A DNA stretch of 64,000 nt from Ilyobacter_A sp963675185 (GCA_963675185.2 CAXXOH010000003.1:992001-1056000), one strand, 5' to 3'; numbered from the stretch's first letter, positions 16,678 through 26,519 are shown. Translations and numbers: made by a program. The notes: generated by a model from the letters alone, not told the origin.

Positions 16678-17769
16678 TTATCTATTTCTTCTAATCCAAC
16701 TAGGGACATCCAGGTCAGACTCGTCTATGGCTTTCTTTACATTCTCCACCTTTTCGCTTCTATCCCCTTCCTTGGAGATCTCCACACTCGGTGCCTCAGC
16801 TTGTATTTTTTCCTCTATTTTTTCCTGCATACCTGTAAAGCTCGTTGCAACTATTGTTACCTTAATTCCGTCTTCTAAAGAGTCGTCTATAACTGTACCA
16901 AACATAACATCATCAGCAGACTTTCCTGCAGCTTCACGTACCTTGTTTGATATCTCGTAAGATTCGTTTAGACCAAGGCCAGCGTTTCCACATATGTTTA
17001 ATAGTATTTTGCTCGCACCCTCTATAGATTTTTCAAGAAGCGGGCTCGATAAAGCCTGTTCTGTTGCTTTTATGGCCCTGTTTTCTCCGTTTGCATAACC
17101 AAAACCTAGCATTGCCATACCAGACCCCTGCATGGTGGTCCTTATATCTGCAAAATCCAGGTTTATAAGTCCAGGCTGTAGGATCAAATCCGCAACACCC
17201 GTTATCCCTATTTTCAATACATTGTTTGCTTCTTTAAACGCATTTTGAAGTGTGATGTTTTTATCAGGCAGCTCCGTCAACTTGTCGTTCGGGATTATAA
17301 CCAGCGTATCTACATACTGTTTTAACTCCTGCACACCTTTTTCAGCATTTTCTTTCCTTTTTCTTCCTTCAAAACCAAAAGGCTTTGTTACTATACCTAT
17401 TGTAAGTATCCCCATCTCTTTTGCCACCTTGGCAATAATAGGCGCAGCCCCTGTTCCGGTTCCTCCACCCATTCCAGCCGTTATAAAAAGCATGTCAGTA
17501 TTCTCAAGTATGGAATTTATCTTATCCAGATCCTCTTCTGCCGCTTGTCTTCCCATATCCGGGTTTGCTCCAGCGCCCAACCCTCTTGTTAATTTTTCCC
17601 CCAGCTGAAACGCTAAGTCCGCTTTGGATATAGCCAAATCCTGAGCATCAGTATTAGCAGCAATATACTCTACTCCTACCACACCGCTCTCTATCATGTC
17701 GTTGATGGCGTTTCCACCAGCTCCGCCAACACCAATTACCTTTATCTTAACTAAAGCTTCGCTACTCAT
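16678..17769 (-). CDS. ftsZ: Cell division GTPase FtsZ
   Basis: FtsZ polymerises into the cytokinetic ring. The 363 residues include the N-terminal nucleotide site (IKVIGVGGAGGNAINDM), the tubulin signature GGGTGTGAAP (residue about 105), the T7 synergy loop region (LILQPGLINLDFADI, about 200), and a conserved C-terminal peptide (DLDVPSWIRR) that binds FtsA. The linker is about 35 residues. It follows ftsA by 22 nt and ends the division cluster. Confidence 0.98.
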   Translation of the reverse strand: MSSEALVKIKVIGVGGAGGNAINDMIESGVVGVEYIAANTDAQDLAISKADLAFQLGEKLTRGLGAGANPDMGRQAAEEDLDKINSILENTDMLFITAGMGGGTGTGAAPIIAKVAKEMGILTIGIVTKPFGFEGRKRKENAEKGVQELKQYVDTLVIIPNDKLTELPDKNITLQNAFKEANNVLKIGITGVADLILQPGLINLDFADIRTTMQGSGMAMLGFGYANGENRAIKATEQALSSPLLEKSIEGASKILLNICGNAGLGLNESYEISNKVREAAGKSADDVMFGTVIDDSLEDGIKVTIVATSFTGMQEKIEEKIQAEAPSVEISKEGDRSEKVENVKKAIDESDLDVPSWIRRNR

Positions 17770-17791
17770 TTTACCCTCCCCTTATTAAAAG

Positions 17792-19087
17792 CTAAAAAAA
17801 GTTTGCTATCCAATCTTTCAAGCCATTACGCTTTTTCACAGTTTTTTCCAATTTGACTTTTGGCTCTTCTAGTTTTTCCTCTACATCTAAAATATCTTGC
17901 TTTTTTTCTACTTGAATAATTTTGTCCTGATGGACCTTTTCAAATGATGCCAAAAGTATCCCTATGGCTGTGGACATTTCCGGTTTGAAAAAAGCCTCGG
18001 AAATCCCAGGAATTTGCATCGGTTTTCTGACTTCAACACTCATTCCTGTGCTCTCACGCAGCATCTCAGGCAACCCGGTCACCTTAGCTGCACCCCCTGT
18101 AATCACTATTCCACTATTTATATAATCTCTAAATCCAGACGCATCTATCACTTCGTTTAAGTATTCAACTATGTCCTTACTCCTAGCATCCATTATATCT
18201 TTTATAAAAGATGCTTTGTAAACCTTATTCTCTTCCTCGTTGTTATTCGCATATATAACTATGTTCTCGTCGCTAGACTTTCTATTGACCTCTCTTTTGG
18301 CATAATCAGCCATTTCAGGATCTATGTTCAGGACATAGCTTATATCAGTTATATAGTGTTTTCCTCCTAATGGGAGCACTGCTGTGTATATCAATTTGTG
18401 ATTTTTGAAAATAGCTATATCGGTAGTTCCGTCACCCACATCGACTAATACCGTACCGGATTTAGTTTCTGATGAGCTCAAAACACTTAAAGAAGATGAG
18501 TAAGAATTTAAAAATATTCCTTCTGCTTCTATCCCACATTTTTTAGCAACTTTCTGCAGGACTTTGACCTGATCTTTTTCAGCTAATACCAGATGTACGT
18601 CTGCCTCTAAAGTGTTCCCCCTTATGCCAATGGGATTTCTAACTATACCGGAATTATCCACCCTGTAGTTGTAAGACATTCTGTGCAAGATATAGTCGTT
18701 TTCATCCACTACATTTTCTTCAGCCAGCCTTATCAAGGATTCGAAGTGGTCCTCGCATACCTCCCCGCCCTCTATGGGATATCTTACCTCTCTGATAAAA
18801 GAATTTATATCCTTACCAGAAATCCCAAATATAGCCTTTTTTACCTTTATCCCTGAGGAAAACTCAACTTCATCCAAAACTCTTCTCAAGCATATGCTTA
18901 CACTTTCCGGGTCTTCTATAACCCCTTTTCTTACCCCTTCACAATTTCCAGTCATTTCTGCAATCAGTTTAATTTGATTCTTACCACTTAAAGCTTCCCC
19001 CATCAAAACGGTTACCTTAGAGCTCCCAATATCGATGGCTACTTTAATTTTTCTCTCTTCCATGCCCCCACCTCTTTTCATACGCAA
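17792..19087 (-). CDS. ftsA: Cell division protein FtsA
   Basis: An actin-like membrane tether for FtsZ. The 431 residues have phosphate-1 (VAIDIGSSKVTVLMGE), the extra 1C domain (residues about 85-170), phosphate-2 (VLVDVGDGTTDIAIF, about 215) and the adenosine motif (GIVITGGAAKVTGLPEM, about 335). The C-terminus is an amphipathic membrane-targeting helix (NGLKDWIANFF) after a charged linker. It is upstream of ftsZ in the usual order. The N-terminus could start at the second Met (MEERKIKVAIDIG), which has GGTGGGGGC nearby. Confidence 0.96.
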   Translation of the reverse strand: MRMKRGGGMEERKIKVAIDIGSSKVTVLMGEALSGKNQIKLIAEMTGNCEGVRKGVIEDPESVSICLRRVLDEVEFSSGIKVKKAIFGISGKDINSFIREVRYPIEGGEVCEDHFESLIRLAEENVVDENDYILHRMSYNYRVDNSGIVRNPIGIRGNTLEADVHLVLAEKDQVKVLQKVAKKCGIEAEGIFLNSYSSSLSVLSSSETKSGTVLVDVGDGTTDIAIFKNHKLIYTAVLPLGGKHYITDISYVLNIDPEMADYAKREVNRKSSDENIVIYANNNEEENKVYKASFIKDIMDARSKDIVEYLNEVIDASGFRDYINSGIVITGGAAKVTGLPEMLRESTGMSVEVRKPMQIPGISEAFFKPEMSTAIGILLASFEKVHQDKIIQVEKKQDILDVEEKLEEPKVKLEKTVKKRNGLKDWIANFF

Positions 19088-19093
19088 ATAGTC

Positions 19094-19765
19094 CTACTTG
19101 ACAATGTAATCCCTAAACCTTATGTCTATATAGTCAACTTTTTCGTTCTTGCTCTTTAAATTTTTATATAGTTTCCCAGCTATCTCGTATTTACTACTAT
19201 CAACTGCTTTAGATGTCTTGAATATAGTGCTATCGTCTAGGACGATTCTGACTTCATTTTCAGAAACCTTAAAGATCGAAGATATCTTTTTTTTCAACTC
19301 GAAATTCTCGATTTTTTTCATGACTGAAATCAGATCCGGGACCTCCTTTTCATCCTTTATATTTAGGACTACCATATCCCTGTTTTCAACCTCCTGCCAG
19401 TAAGCAAACAGGTTGCCCTCATCATCAGCTATATATATTTTGTTTTTGTATACGACATATACGTATGGTTTTTTCTCCATTATTTCTACAAAAATGTTGT
19501 GCGGTGGTTTCCTGGTTATTTCAACCGAGGATATTCTCACATCTTTTTTTAAAAATTCGGAGAGTTTTTCTGTGTCTATCTCTCCAATTTTTTTACCCTT
19601 TATAATCTTGAGCTTATCTGAGACGTCTTCTTCCACTAGTCCCGAGTCAGACTTTACCTCTATATTTTCCACCAAAAACTCGTCGGAATTTATAAAATTA
19701 AGGTACATGTAGTGTATCCCCAATAATATTAAGGCAAAAATAAGTGTTCTCCTAATTATCTTCAC
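19094..19765 (-). CDS. ftsQ: FtsQ/DivIB-like division protein with POTRA domain
   Basis: A bitopic membrane protein of 223 residues expected to join the FtsQLB divisome complex. One N-terminal helix (RRTLIFALILLGIHYMYLNF) is followed by a POTRA domain (SDEFLVENIEVKSDSGLVEE through ITRKPPHNIFVEIMEKKPYVYVVY, residues about 28-100) and a beta-rich C-terminal domain. The sequence is divergent, as is usual for this family. Identity rests on the domain layout and on its place between ddl and ftsA. Confidence 0.88.
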   Translation of the reverse strand: MKIIRRTLIFALILLGIHYMYLNFINSDEFLVENIEVKSDSGLVEEDVSDKLKIIKGKKIGEIDTEKLSEFLKKDVRISSVEITRKPPHNIFVEIMEKKPYVYVVYKNKIYIADDEGNLFAYWQEVENRDMVVLNIKDEKEVPDLISVMKKIENFELKKKISSIFKVSENEVRIVLDDSTIFKTSKAVDSSKYEIAGKLYKNLKSKNEKVDYIDIRFRDYIVK

Positions 19766-19812
19766 TCTTCAGTCCCCTTCTGATATCACTCTTAAATATA
19801 GCACTTTTTTAT

Positions 19813-20682
19813 CTATTTTTCAATAATCTCCCCAATTACCTTTTGAACAACGTCCTCAAATGTGTAACCTTTCAATGTAGCTAGTTTTGGTAAAAGGCTG
19901 GTTTCGGTCATCCCAGGGCTGGTGTTTACCTCCAGAAAATATAATTTCCCAGCGCTTAGGATAAAGTCAGTTCTTGTTGCCCCTGAAAGCCCGAGTATCT
20001 CATGAACCCTCCCTGCGGTTTCCATAGCTTCATTGTAGAGAAATTTAGGTATATTTGCCGGAACTTGGTACTCTGTTTTTCCAACGGTATACTTAGATTC
20101 GTAGTCGTACAATCCCGACTTAGGGACTATTTTTACCACACCGAGAGACTCACCGCACAACACACCTGCCGTAAGTTCCTCTCCATGTACAAATTCCTCA
20201 ATGAGGTATTTTTTATCGGCCAATTTCATAACAGCCTCCTGTACCTCTTGATGGCTGTTGCATATGTACAGTCCTATACTCGATCCTTCTGTAGAAGGTT
20301 TTACAACAACCGGGTATCTGTCTACTGCCTCTGGACTCCTGTAAGTTTTAGGTACCAGTATCCCTTCAGACTCAACGACTTTTTTCGTCAAAACCTTGTC
20401 CATGGCTATTGAACTACCGGTGAATGCCGAACCAGTATATTTTTTCCCCAGTATATCCAAAACTGCCTGCACCCTGCCATCCTCACCGTATTCGCCGTGT
20501 AGGGCAATCATAGCAAGGTCATACTCACTGGCTGTAAGGGCACTTAAAAAATTATCCTGTTTCAAATCTATGCCATATGCATCATACCCTATATTCTTAA
20601 GGGCTTTTAGCATTGCATTCCCTGTCTTAAGTGAGATTTCCCTTTCAGAGGATACCCCGCCCATCAAAACAGCTACTTTCAT
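19813..20682 (-). CDS. ddl: D-alanine--D-alanine ligase
   Basis: This cytoplasmic ATP-grasp enzyme makes the D-Ala-D-Ala dipeptide for peptidoglycan. The 289 residues begin KVAVLMGGVSSEREISLKTG (the substrate-binding serine motif), carry the ATP-grasp loop YPVVVKPSTEGSSIGLYI (about 145), and end with metal-binding LEVNTSPGMTETSLLP (about 250). The length is slightly short but all motifs are present. It sits 17 nt after murB and before ftsQ. Confidence 0.97.
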   Translation of the reverse strand: MKVAVLMGGVSSEREISLKTGNAMLKALKNIGYDAYGIDLKQDNFLSALTASEYDLAMIALHGEYGEDGRVQAVLDILGKKYTGSAFTGSSIAMDKVLTKKVVESEGILVPKTYRSPEAVDRYPVVVKPSTEGSSIGLYICNSHQEVQEAVMKLADKKYLIEEFVHGEELTAGVLCGESLGVVKIVPKSGLYDYESKYTVGKTEYQVPANIPKFLYNEAMETAGRVHEILGLSGATRTDFILSAGKLYFLEVNTSPGMTETSLLPKLATLKGYTFEDVVQKVIGEIIEK

Positions 20683-20699
20683 CTATAATCACATCCCCG

Positions 20700-21542
20700 C
20701 TATCTTTCTACTATTATTATCTCTTCCTGAAGTTCTAATCCGGAGTTTTCCTTTACCTTCTCTTTGACTATCTTTATTAAGTTGTTTACGTCGTCAAACG
20801 TCGCGTTGCCCCTATTTATTATGAAGTTAGGGTGCTTCTCTGAAATCTGTGCTCCGCCCACAGAGTAACCCTGCATCCCGGCTTCTATGATAAGTTTTGC
20901 GGAAAAATGCCCTTCCGGGTTTTTAAAGGTACTCCCAAGATTCGGCATGTCCAGAGGGTGCCTGCTTTCCCTTTTTTCTTTTATCTCATGCACTTTTAAC
21001 TTGTCAAATCCATGGTCAAACTTGAATAGGGTGCTTATAACTATCCACTTTTTTTCCTGTATCTCAGTCTTTCTATAGGTGAAGTGGATGTCCTCCTTTT
21101 TTAGGCGCCTTATTTCTAAGTTTTCATCCAAAACCTCTATTTCCTCTATGCAGTCAAATATCTCAGTTCCGTAGGCTCCGCCGTTCATGTACACCATCCC
21201 GCCAACACTCCCAGGGATGCCTGACAAATTTTCAAGCCCGGAATAATCATTTTCTTCCATAAAATCTATCAGCTTGTCAAAACTTAATCCGGCTTCTACT
21301 TCCACCAGTCCGTTTCCAAGCTCCTTTATATGTGTAAAGTTTTTTAGACTGACAAATGTTTTGTCAATAGCTGCATCGTTCAAAAGGGTATTGGTCCCAT
21401 TCCCTATCAAGAATACGTTTTCCCTTTCGCCGATGATATCCTTAAGCTCCTCTTTTTTCTCCACAATAATCAGCTCTTTTGCTATCCCTCCAATTTTCAT
21501 GTTGGAGTAATCCTTCATATGGTGGTACTTCAATATCTTCAT
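20700..21542 (-). CDS. murB: UDP-N-acetylenolpyruvoylglucosamine reductase
   Basis: A flavoenzyme that reduces UDP-GlcNAc-enolpyruvate to UDP-MurNAc with NADPH. The 280 residues contain the FAD-binding segment (LSGIPGSVGGMVYMNGGAYG, residues about 105-124), the catalytic Ser region PNLGSTFKNPEG and a C-terminal SEKHPNFIINRGNATFDDV. The compact size and GSTFKNP motif indicate a type II MurB, as in Firmicutes. Its start overlaps the murC stop. Confidence 0.96.
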   Translation of the reverse strand: MKILKYHHMKDYSNMKIGGIAKELIIVEKKEELKDIIGERENVFLIGNGTNTLLNDAAIDKTFVSLKNFTHIKELGNGLVEVEAGLSFDKLIDFMEENDYSGLENLSGIPGSVGGMVYMNGGAYGTEIFDCIEEIEVLDENLEIRRLKKEDIHFTYRKTEIQEKKWIVISTLFKFDHGFDKLKVHEIKEKRESRHPLDMPNLGSTFKNPEGHFSAKLIIEAGMQGYSVGGAQISEKHPNFIINRGNATFDDVNNLIKIVKEKVKENSGLELQEEIIIVER

Positions 21543-22879
21543 TATGCTTCTCCCTTTATCTCGTCGCTTATCTTATAGGCCATACTGGATATATCCCCGG
21601 CTCCCATAAATATAAACACAGAGCCCTTTTCACCATTTTTAACCATGTCTCTCACTTGGTTTGAATCCTCGAATATATCGATCCCGTCCTTGCCTATTTT
21701 TTCGGCAAGCTCTCCCAAGGTCACGTTAAACGAGTTCTGTTCACCGGCGCTGTAAACAGGCAGCAGTACTACCCTGTCAGCTTGGTCAAAAACACCCTTA
21801 AACTCCTCCAGCAAAAATTTCACTCTGCTGAACCTGTGCGGCTGAAAAATAGCAGTTATACTCCCTGTCTCAACATTTTTAGCAGCCTGCAGGGTAGCCC
21901 TTATTTCTGTAGGGTGATGTGCATAGTCGTCAATTATTTTTATGTTGTTGTCATGTATTATATCATATCTTCTTTTGGCGCCCTTGAATTTCTCGAGTTT
22001 TTCCTTTAAATTCTCCAACTCCACACCGAACTTCAAGGCTAAATAAATTACTCCAAGACTGTTTGAAACATTGTGTTTACCGGGTATACTCAGCTTAAAC
22101 TCCCCTAGGTTTTCCCCGTTTAAAACCACCTCATAAACAAACTTTCCGTCTTTAACCTTTATATTTTTAGCGTATATATCTGCATCCTGAGTCTCTGTGC
22201 TGTATGTCACTACATTTTGATAAGCAACTGATACGGCAGATAAATTTTGACAATCTTTATTGGCCAATACTAAGTCCTTTGTCTGGTCCATAAATTTTTT
22301 AAACGATTCCTTTATGTTGTCGAAGCAGCCATGATTTTCCAAATGGTCCGCCTCAACGTTTGTTATTATCGAGTAGCAAGGCTCAAGATATAAAAAAGAA
22401 TTGTCGCTTTCGTCCGCTTCTGCTACAAAATACTCGCTCCCGCCAAATTTGGCATTAGAACCTATCTCCGGAACGATGCCTCCTACAACTATGGTCGGAT
22501 CCAGGTCTAGCATAACCGCCCCTAACATTGAACTGGTGGTTGTTTTTCCGTGGGTTCCAGCCACAGCTATCCCGTTTTTCTCGTTTAGCAACTGTGCCAA
22601 AAGCTCTCCCCTTTTGATTATCGGAATATTGTTTGCCAGCGCACTCGAGTATTCGGGATTATCCGGCTTTATTGCACTGGAGCATACCACAATATCTATT
22701 CCAGCTATATTGGAAGCCTGGTGGCTGTTAAAAATTTTCGCACCCATACTCTCAAGCTCTAGAGTAGTTTTCTTTACCTGCAGGTCAGATCCAAATACCT
22801 TGTATCCTCTGTTTAACATTATTTTTGCGAGGGCGCTCATCCCTATCCCACTTATGCCTATAAAAAATACGTTTTTCAT
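21542..22879 (-). CDS. murC: UDP-N-acetylmuramate--L-alanine ligase
   Basis: MurC adds the first amino acid of the stem peptide. The 445 residues show the N-terminal UDP-binding domain (FIGISGIGMSALAKIMLNRG), the ATP site (GTHGKTTTSSML, residue about 110), the ligase His/Asn motif (AEADESDNSFLYLEP, then TNVEADHLENHGCFDN) and the C-terminal domain (IIDDYAHHPTEIRATLQA). It is joined head to tail with murB and is 4 nt after murG. Confidence 0.97.
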   Translation of the reverse strand: MKNVFFIGISGIGMSALAKIMLNRGYKVFGSDLQVKKTTLELESMGAKIFNSHQASNIAGIDIVVCSSAIKPDNPEYSSALANNIPIIKRGELLAQLLNEKNGIAVAGTHGKTTTSSMLGAVMLDLDPTIVVGGIVPEIGSNAKFGGSEYFVAEADESDNSFLYLEPCYSIITNVEADHLENHGCFDNIKESFKKFMDQTKDLVLANKDCQNLSAVSVAYQNVVTYSTETQDADIYAKNIKVKDGKFVYEVVLNGENLGEFKLSIPGKHNVSNSLGVIYLALKFGVELENLKEKLEKFKGAKRRYDIIHDNNIKIIDDYAHHPTEIRATLQAAKNVETGSITAIFQPHRFSRVKFLLEEFKGVFDQADRVVLLPVYSAGEQNSFNVTLGELAEKIGKDGIDIFEDSNQVRDMVKNGEKGSVFIFMGAGDISSMAYKISDEIKGEA

Positions 22880-22883
22880 ATTA

Positions 22884-23975
22884 TTAATTATTCCCCCATA
22901 TATTCAATTCATCCACTATTCTCTCAGCTGCATTCCCTTTTTTCAGGAATTTTATCTTAGACCTCATGTCTGCTAATCTTTTTTCGTCCTTTAATAGTTC
23001 TAAAGCCTTTTCTATAGCATATTCCGCTTGGTTGTTTTTATATATCAAGGCGCTGTCTTTTTCTTCTAATATCTGGGCGTTATAATATTGACCGACACCC
23101 TTTATCTGAAGCGGTACAAGTATCGAAGGTTTTTCCAGCTGCACCAGTTCCGATATAGTCAGAGCTCCTGCCCTACAAATCACCATGTCCGCCACAGACA
23201 TTACCACACACATATTGTTAAAATAAGGTTTTATCACATCATTTGACTTCATCTTGGATATTTTGTTGTTTATCTCTTCGAAATTATTCTTTCCAGTCGC
23301 CCAGTATACCCTTATGTTCTTTTCTTTCAATAGGTCTTCCCATTTTTTTAACATGGCGCAGTTTATAGACTTAGCTCCTAGGCTTCCGCCTGTCACTAAA
23401 AGGACTTTTTCGTCCTCTTCTACTTTCAGCCCATCTCTTTCCTCTTCCCTGTTTACCTGATAAAACTCCTCCCTGAGGGGATTGCCGGTTACAAGCAGCC
23501 TGTCCTGATATTTTATAGGAAGTTCGTCGAAAGTTTTCTCAAATGCAAGGAAAGTCTTTTTTGCGAATCTGTAAAAAAGCTTGTTCGCCATACCGAGATT
23601 CGCATTTTGTTCCTGTAAATAGATGCTTTTTCTCAAAAAAAGTGCCGCCAAAAGCGTCGGAATTGATATGTAGTTCCCAAAACCTATAACCGCGTCAGGA
23701 TTTTCTTTTCTCAAAATTTTTATGGTTTTAAAGATGGCTTTTATCATTTTATATACGGATTTAATGCTCCTAAGTGGCAGTATATCCATCCCAATAAACC
23801 TATACCCCAAATCCGGTATGAGCTCTTTTTCCATCCTATGGATGGTACCTAAGAATAGGACTTCTATCCCTTTTTTCTCCAAGACTTTTGCAACCGCTAT
23901 TGCCGGGTATATGTGCCCTCCAGTACCGCCTGTAGTGAGTATTATCTTTTTTTTCATGTCCAAGTTCACCCTCAC
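22884..23975 (-). CDS. murG: Lipid II-forming GlcNAc transferase MurG
   Basis: MurG transfers GlcNAc onto lipid I at the inner face of the membrane. The GT-B fold protein has 363 residues. It shows the N-terminal glycine-rich loop (LTTGGTGGHIYPAIAVAKVL), the second glycine loop (LLVTGGSLGAKSINCAM, about 195) and the donor site (VICRAGALTISELVQLEKP, about 270). The start may be the ATG six codons in (MKKKIILTTGGTGG). It overlaps murD by 4 bases. Confidence 0.96.
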   Translation of the reverse strand: MRVNLDMKKKIILTTGGTGGHIYPAIAVAKVLEKKGIEVLFLGTIHRMEKELIPDLGYRFIGMDILPLRSIKSVYKMIKAIFKTIKILRKENPDAVIGFGNYISIPTLLAALFLRKSIYLQEQNANLGMANKLFYRFAKKTFLAFEKTFDELPIKYQDRLLVTGNPLREEFYQVNREEERDGLKVEEDEKVLLVTGGSLGAKSINCAMLKKWEDLLKEKNIRVYWATGKNNFEEINNKISKMKSNDVIKPYFNNMCVVMSVADMVICRAGALTISELVQLEKPSILVPLQIKGVGQYYNAQILEEKDSALIYKNNQAEYAIEKALELLKDEKRLADMRSKIKFLKKGNAAERIVDELNIWGNN

Positions 23976-25279
23976 TTTTTAAAAGTTCTTAAAACCATGT
24001 CTTTAAAGCATTTCCCTCTCTCTTCAAAATTTTTAAATTGATCAAAACTCGAAGACGCCGGGGAAAATAAAACCGTGTTGCTTTCTTCCGGGTTCAGGCT
24101 TGATTCTAAGTTTTTCACCACATTATCAAGCAACTTAAGGTTATGGATCTCCCCAGAATAGCCTATATCCAAAAGAGATTTTTCAAGTTTATCCGATATC
24201 TCTCCTATCAAGAAAACCGCCTTACTAGTGGAGGCTATCTTTTCCACAAGCGGACTTAAATCCAAATTTTTGTCCTTACCGCCACAGATAAGGATTATTT
24301 TGTCATCGTAACCCTCTAAGGCCTTTATAGTTGAATCTATGTTTGTCCCTTTCGAGTCGTTTATAAACTCCACCTTGCCGAACTGAAAAAACTTCTCCAT
24401 CCTGTGCTCCAGGGGTTTTGTCATATAGAGAAACTCCCTTACCTTGTTCTCTGAAAGCCCGAGGACATCAGCGGTGGCCAGTATGAAAAGCACATTTTCC
24501 TGATTGTGCCTGCCTGTAAGATTTAGTTTAGATGTCTCCAAAACCTTTATACCCCTGCGTTTTATCTGCCCTTCTTCTACATAGTAGTCTGCTCCATCCT
24601 TTGCCTCCAATGATACTTTCACCGAACTAACAGGGTACCCCCTAAATCTTTTCATTATTTCCTGACTGTTGCAGTTTAATATAAAGGTATCCATGCTGCC
24701 TTGATTTTTCAGAATATTGAATTTCGAATCATAGTATTCATCGAGGCTGCTGTATCTGTTTAAATGATCTGGGGTAAGGTTGATTATCATTGATACGTCA
24801 GGCCTAAACTCTTTTATGTTCTCAAGCTGATACGAGCTTAGCTCTAACACCACGAAATCAAAGTTTATCTCCTCACACACAAGTTCCGCAAAAGATTTTC
24901 CTATATTTCCGGCGAACTCCGCCCTTTCTCCACAGTACTCAAGCATTTCATATATTTTGGTTGTAGTTGTAGTTTTCCCATTTGTACCAGTCACAGCTAC
25001 CATCTTGATCTCAGGGTTAGCCCTTTTCAAGTATCTGTAGGCTAGCTCTATCTCATCTACTAGCTCTATCCCCCTAGATAACACTTCTTTGACAAGTTTA
25101 TTATAGGGTATACCAGGACTCTTTACGAAAATTTCTATATCTCCTAATATTTTCAGTGCATCCTCACTCTTCATAGCTAGGCTGTCGTCCACCAAAAAAA
25201 CCTCATACCCTATTTTTTCTAGAAGTCTCTTGGCCCCAAGCCCGCTCAAACCAGCTCCATAAACCATAGCTTTTTTCAT
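23972..25279 (-). CDS. murD: UDP-N-acetylmuramoylalanine--D-glutamate ligase
   Basis: MurD adds D-glutamate to UDP-MurNAc-L-Ala. From the ATG at 25279 the protein has 435 residues. It begins MKKAMVYGAGLSGLGAKRL, has the ATP motif AVTGTNGKTTTTTKIYEML (about 105), and the conserved INLTPDHLNRYSSLDEYYDSK and FINDSKGTNIDST segments. The frame is open six codons further up, but GGTGGCGGG before this ATG and the family start favour it. Two tandem 23-bp repeats lie just upstream. Confidence 0.96.
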   Translation of the reverse strand: MKKAMVYGAGLSGLGAKRLLEKIGYEVFLVDDSLAMKSEDALKILGDIEIFVKSPGIPYNKLVKEVLSRGIELVDEIELAYRYLKRANPEIKMVAVTGTNGKTTTTTKIYEMLEYCGERAEFAGNIGKSFAELVCEEINFDFVVLELSSYQLENIKEFRPDVSMIINLTPDHLNRYSSLDEYYDSKFNILKNQGSMDTFILNCNSQEIMKRFRGYPVSSVKVSLEAKDGADYYVEEGQIKRRGIKVLETSKLNLTGRHNQENVLFILATADVLGLSENKVREFLYMTKPLEHRMEKFFQFGKVEFINDSKGTNIDSTIKALEGYDDKIILICGGKDKNLDLSPLVEKIASTSKAVFLIGEISDKLEKSLLDIGYSGEIHNLKLLDNVVKNLESSLNPEESNTVLFSPASSSFDQFKNFEERGKCFKDMVLRTFKK

Positions 25280-25298
25280 CCCGCCACCACTTTTCAAA

Positions 25299-25344
25299 AA
25301 ATTTTAATGAACTCAAACCCTAAATTTTAATGAACTCAAACCCT
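25299..25344. repeat. Perfect tandem duplication of 23 bp upstream of murD
   Basis: The word AAATTTTAATGAACTC plus AAACCCT occurs twice without change (25299-25321 and 25322-25344). It lies in the untranslated region between mraY and murD. It may be a recent slippage duplication; no function is evident. Confidence 0.85.
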
Positions 25345-25389
25345 CTTCTAAAAAAAGGCTTAAGACCTTTAAAATTGACGAAAATATAC

Positions 25390-25424
25390 GAATAAGTAAG
25401 CAGTAATTCCCTGCTTACTTATTC
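25390..25424 (-). terminator. 14-bp perfect hairpin after mraY
   Basis: Stem GAATAAGTAAGCAG (25390-25403) with CTGCTTACTTATTC (25411-25424), loop of 7. It starts 7 nt downstream of the mraY stop on the minus strand. The T-tract after it is weak, so it may be a partial terminator or processing site inside the cluster rather than a complete stop. Confidence 0.6.
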
Positions 25425-25430
25425 CAAAAA

Positions 25431-26507
25431 TTATTTTAATTTTATTATCACAAATCCAACTATCCCGCATATCAGGGCTAATATCCAAAATCTCATGGTA
25501 ACCTTTGTCTCTGGCAGTCCCTCTAGCTCAAAATGGTGATGTATAGGCGCCATCCTGAATATCCTCTTTTTCCTGAGTTTATACGAACCTACCTGCAAAA
25601 TTACAGATATTGCTTCCACTACAAAAACAAAACCTATTATTACCAGCAAAATCTCCTGTTTTAAAAATATAGCCACTAATCCCAGCATTCCACCGAGGGT
25701 CAAAGAACCTGTATCCCCCATAAATATCTGGGCTGGATAAAAGTTATACCATAAAAATCCAAGACCTGCACCTATTAGGGCGCACAAAAATACAGTTATC
25801 TCACCAGCTCCAGGTACATAGTATAAGTGTAGGTATTCACTCAGTTCAATATGCCCTGTAAAATAAGCAATTGCGGCTAATACCGTAGAGGCTATTATAA
25901 CGGGCATTATCACAAGGCCATCCAGGCCGTCCGTTATATTCACAGCATTGGATGTTCCTATCAAAACCAGCATTATGAAAACAAGGGATAAAGCTGCGCC
26001 AATGTATAAATAGGAATCTGGCCTAAACGGATTTACTATAGAAAAATCAATATGGGTTCCTGTTAACCTATACTTGAGTACAAAACCCCAAGCAATGAAA
26101 GATATTATTATCTGGCCTAAAATCTTTTTTTTACCAGACAATCCTTTTTTACTCTTGGTAAATTTTTTAAAGTCATCTATAAACCCTATAAGACTGAAAA
26201 GGAAAAGACAAACCAAAATCACCTGAATAAACTTGTTTTTTAAATCTGCTGTAATCAAAGTTGTCAGTACCAGAGAAAACACTATTAAGACTCCACCCAT
26301 TGTAGGTGTTCCCTTTTTTGAAAAGTGGCTAGCCGGCCCCTCTTCTCTTATGCCCTCCCCTACCTTTTTGCTCTTTAGGTAAGCTATAAATGGTTTCCCA
26401 ACTTGTAAAACAACTACAAAAGATATCAGAAAAGCTACTGCTGATCTAAGTGTTATCGATTTTATTGCCAATAATCTTCCAAAAGTTTCTGCTAAATAGT
26501 AAAGCAT
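25431..26507 (-). CDS. mraY: Phospho-MurNAc-pentapeptide transferase
   Basis: MraY joins UDP-MurNAc-pentapeptide to undecaprenyl phosphate to make lipid I. The 358 residues form about ten membrane helices. Catalytic and cofactor motifs are visible: HFSKKGTPTMGG (residue about 62), LIGFIDDFKK (about 112), NAVNITDGLDGL (about 187), QIFMGDTGSLTLGG (about 262) and the histidine triad MAPIHHHFELEG (about 320). It is 12 nt after murF. Confidence 0.98.
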   Translation of the reverse strand: MLYYLAETFGRLLAIKSITLRSAVAFLISFVVVLQVGKPFIAYLKSKKVGEGIREEGPASHFSKKGTPTMGGVLIVFSLVLTTLITADLKNKFIQVILVCLFLFSLIGFIDDFKKFTKSKKGLSGKKKILGQIIISFIAWGFVLKYRLTGTHIDFSIVNPFRPDSYLYIGAALSLVFIMLVLIGTSNAVNITDGLDGLVIMPVIIASTVLAAIAYFTGHIELSEYLHLYYVPGAGEITVFLCALIGAGLGFLWYNFYPAQIFMGDTGSLTLGGMLGLVAIFLKQEILLVIIGFVFVVEAISVILQVGSYKLRKKRIFRMAPIHHHFELEGLPETKVTMRFWILALICGIVGFVIIKLK

Positions 26508-26519
26508 TTTACTCCCTTC

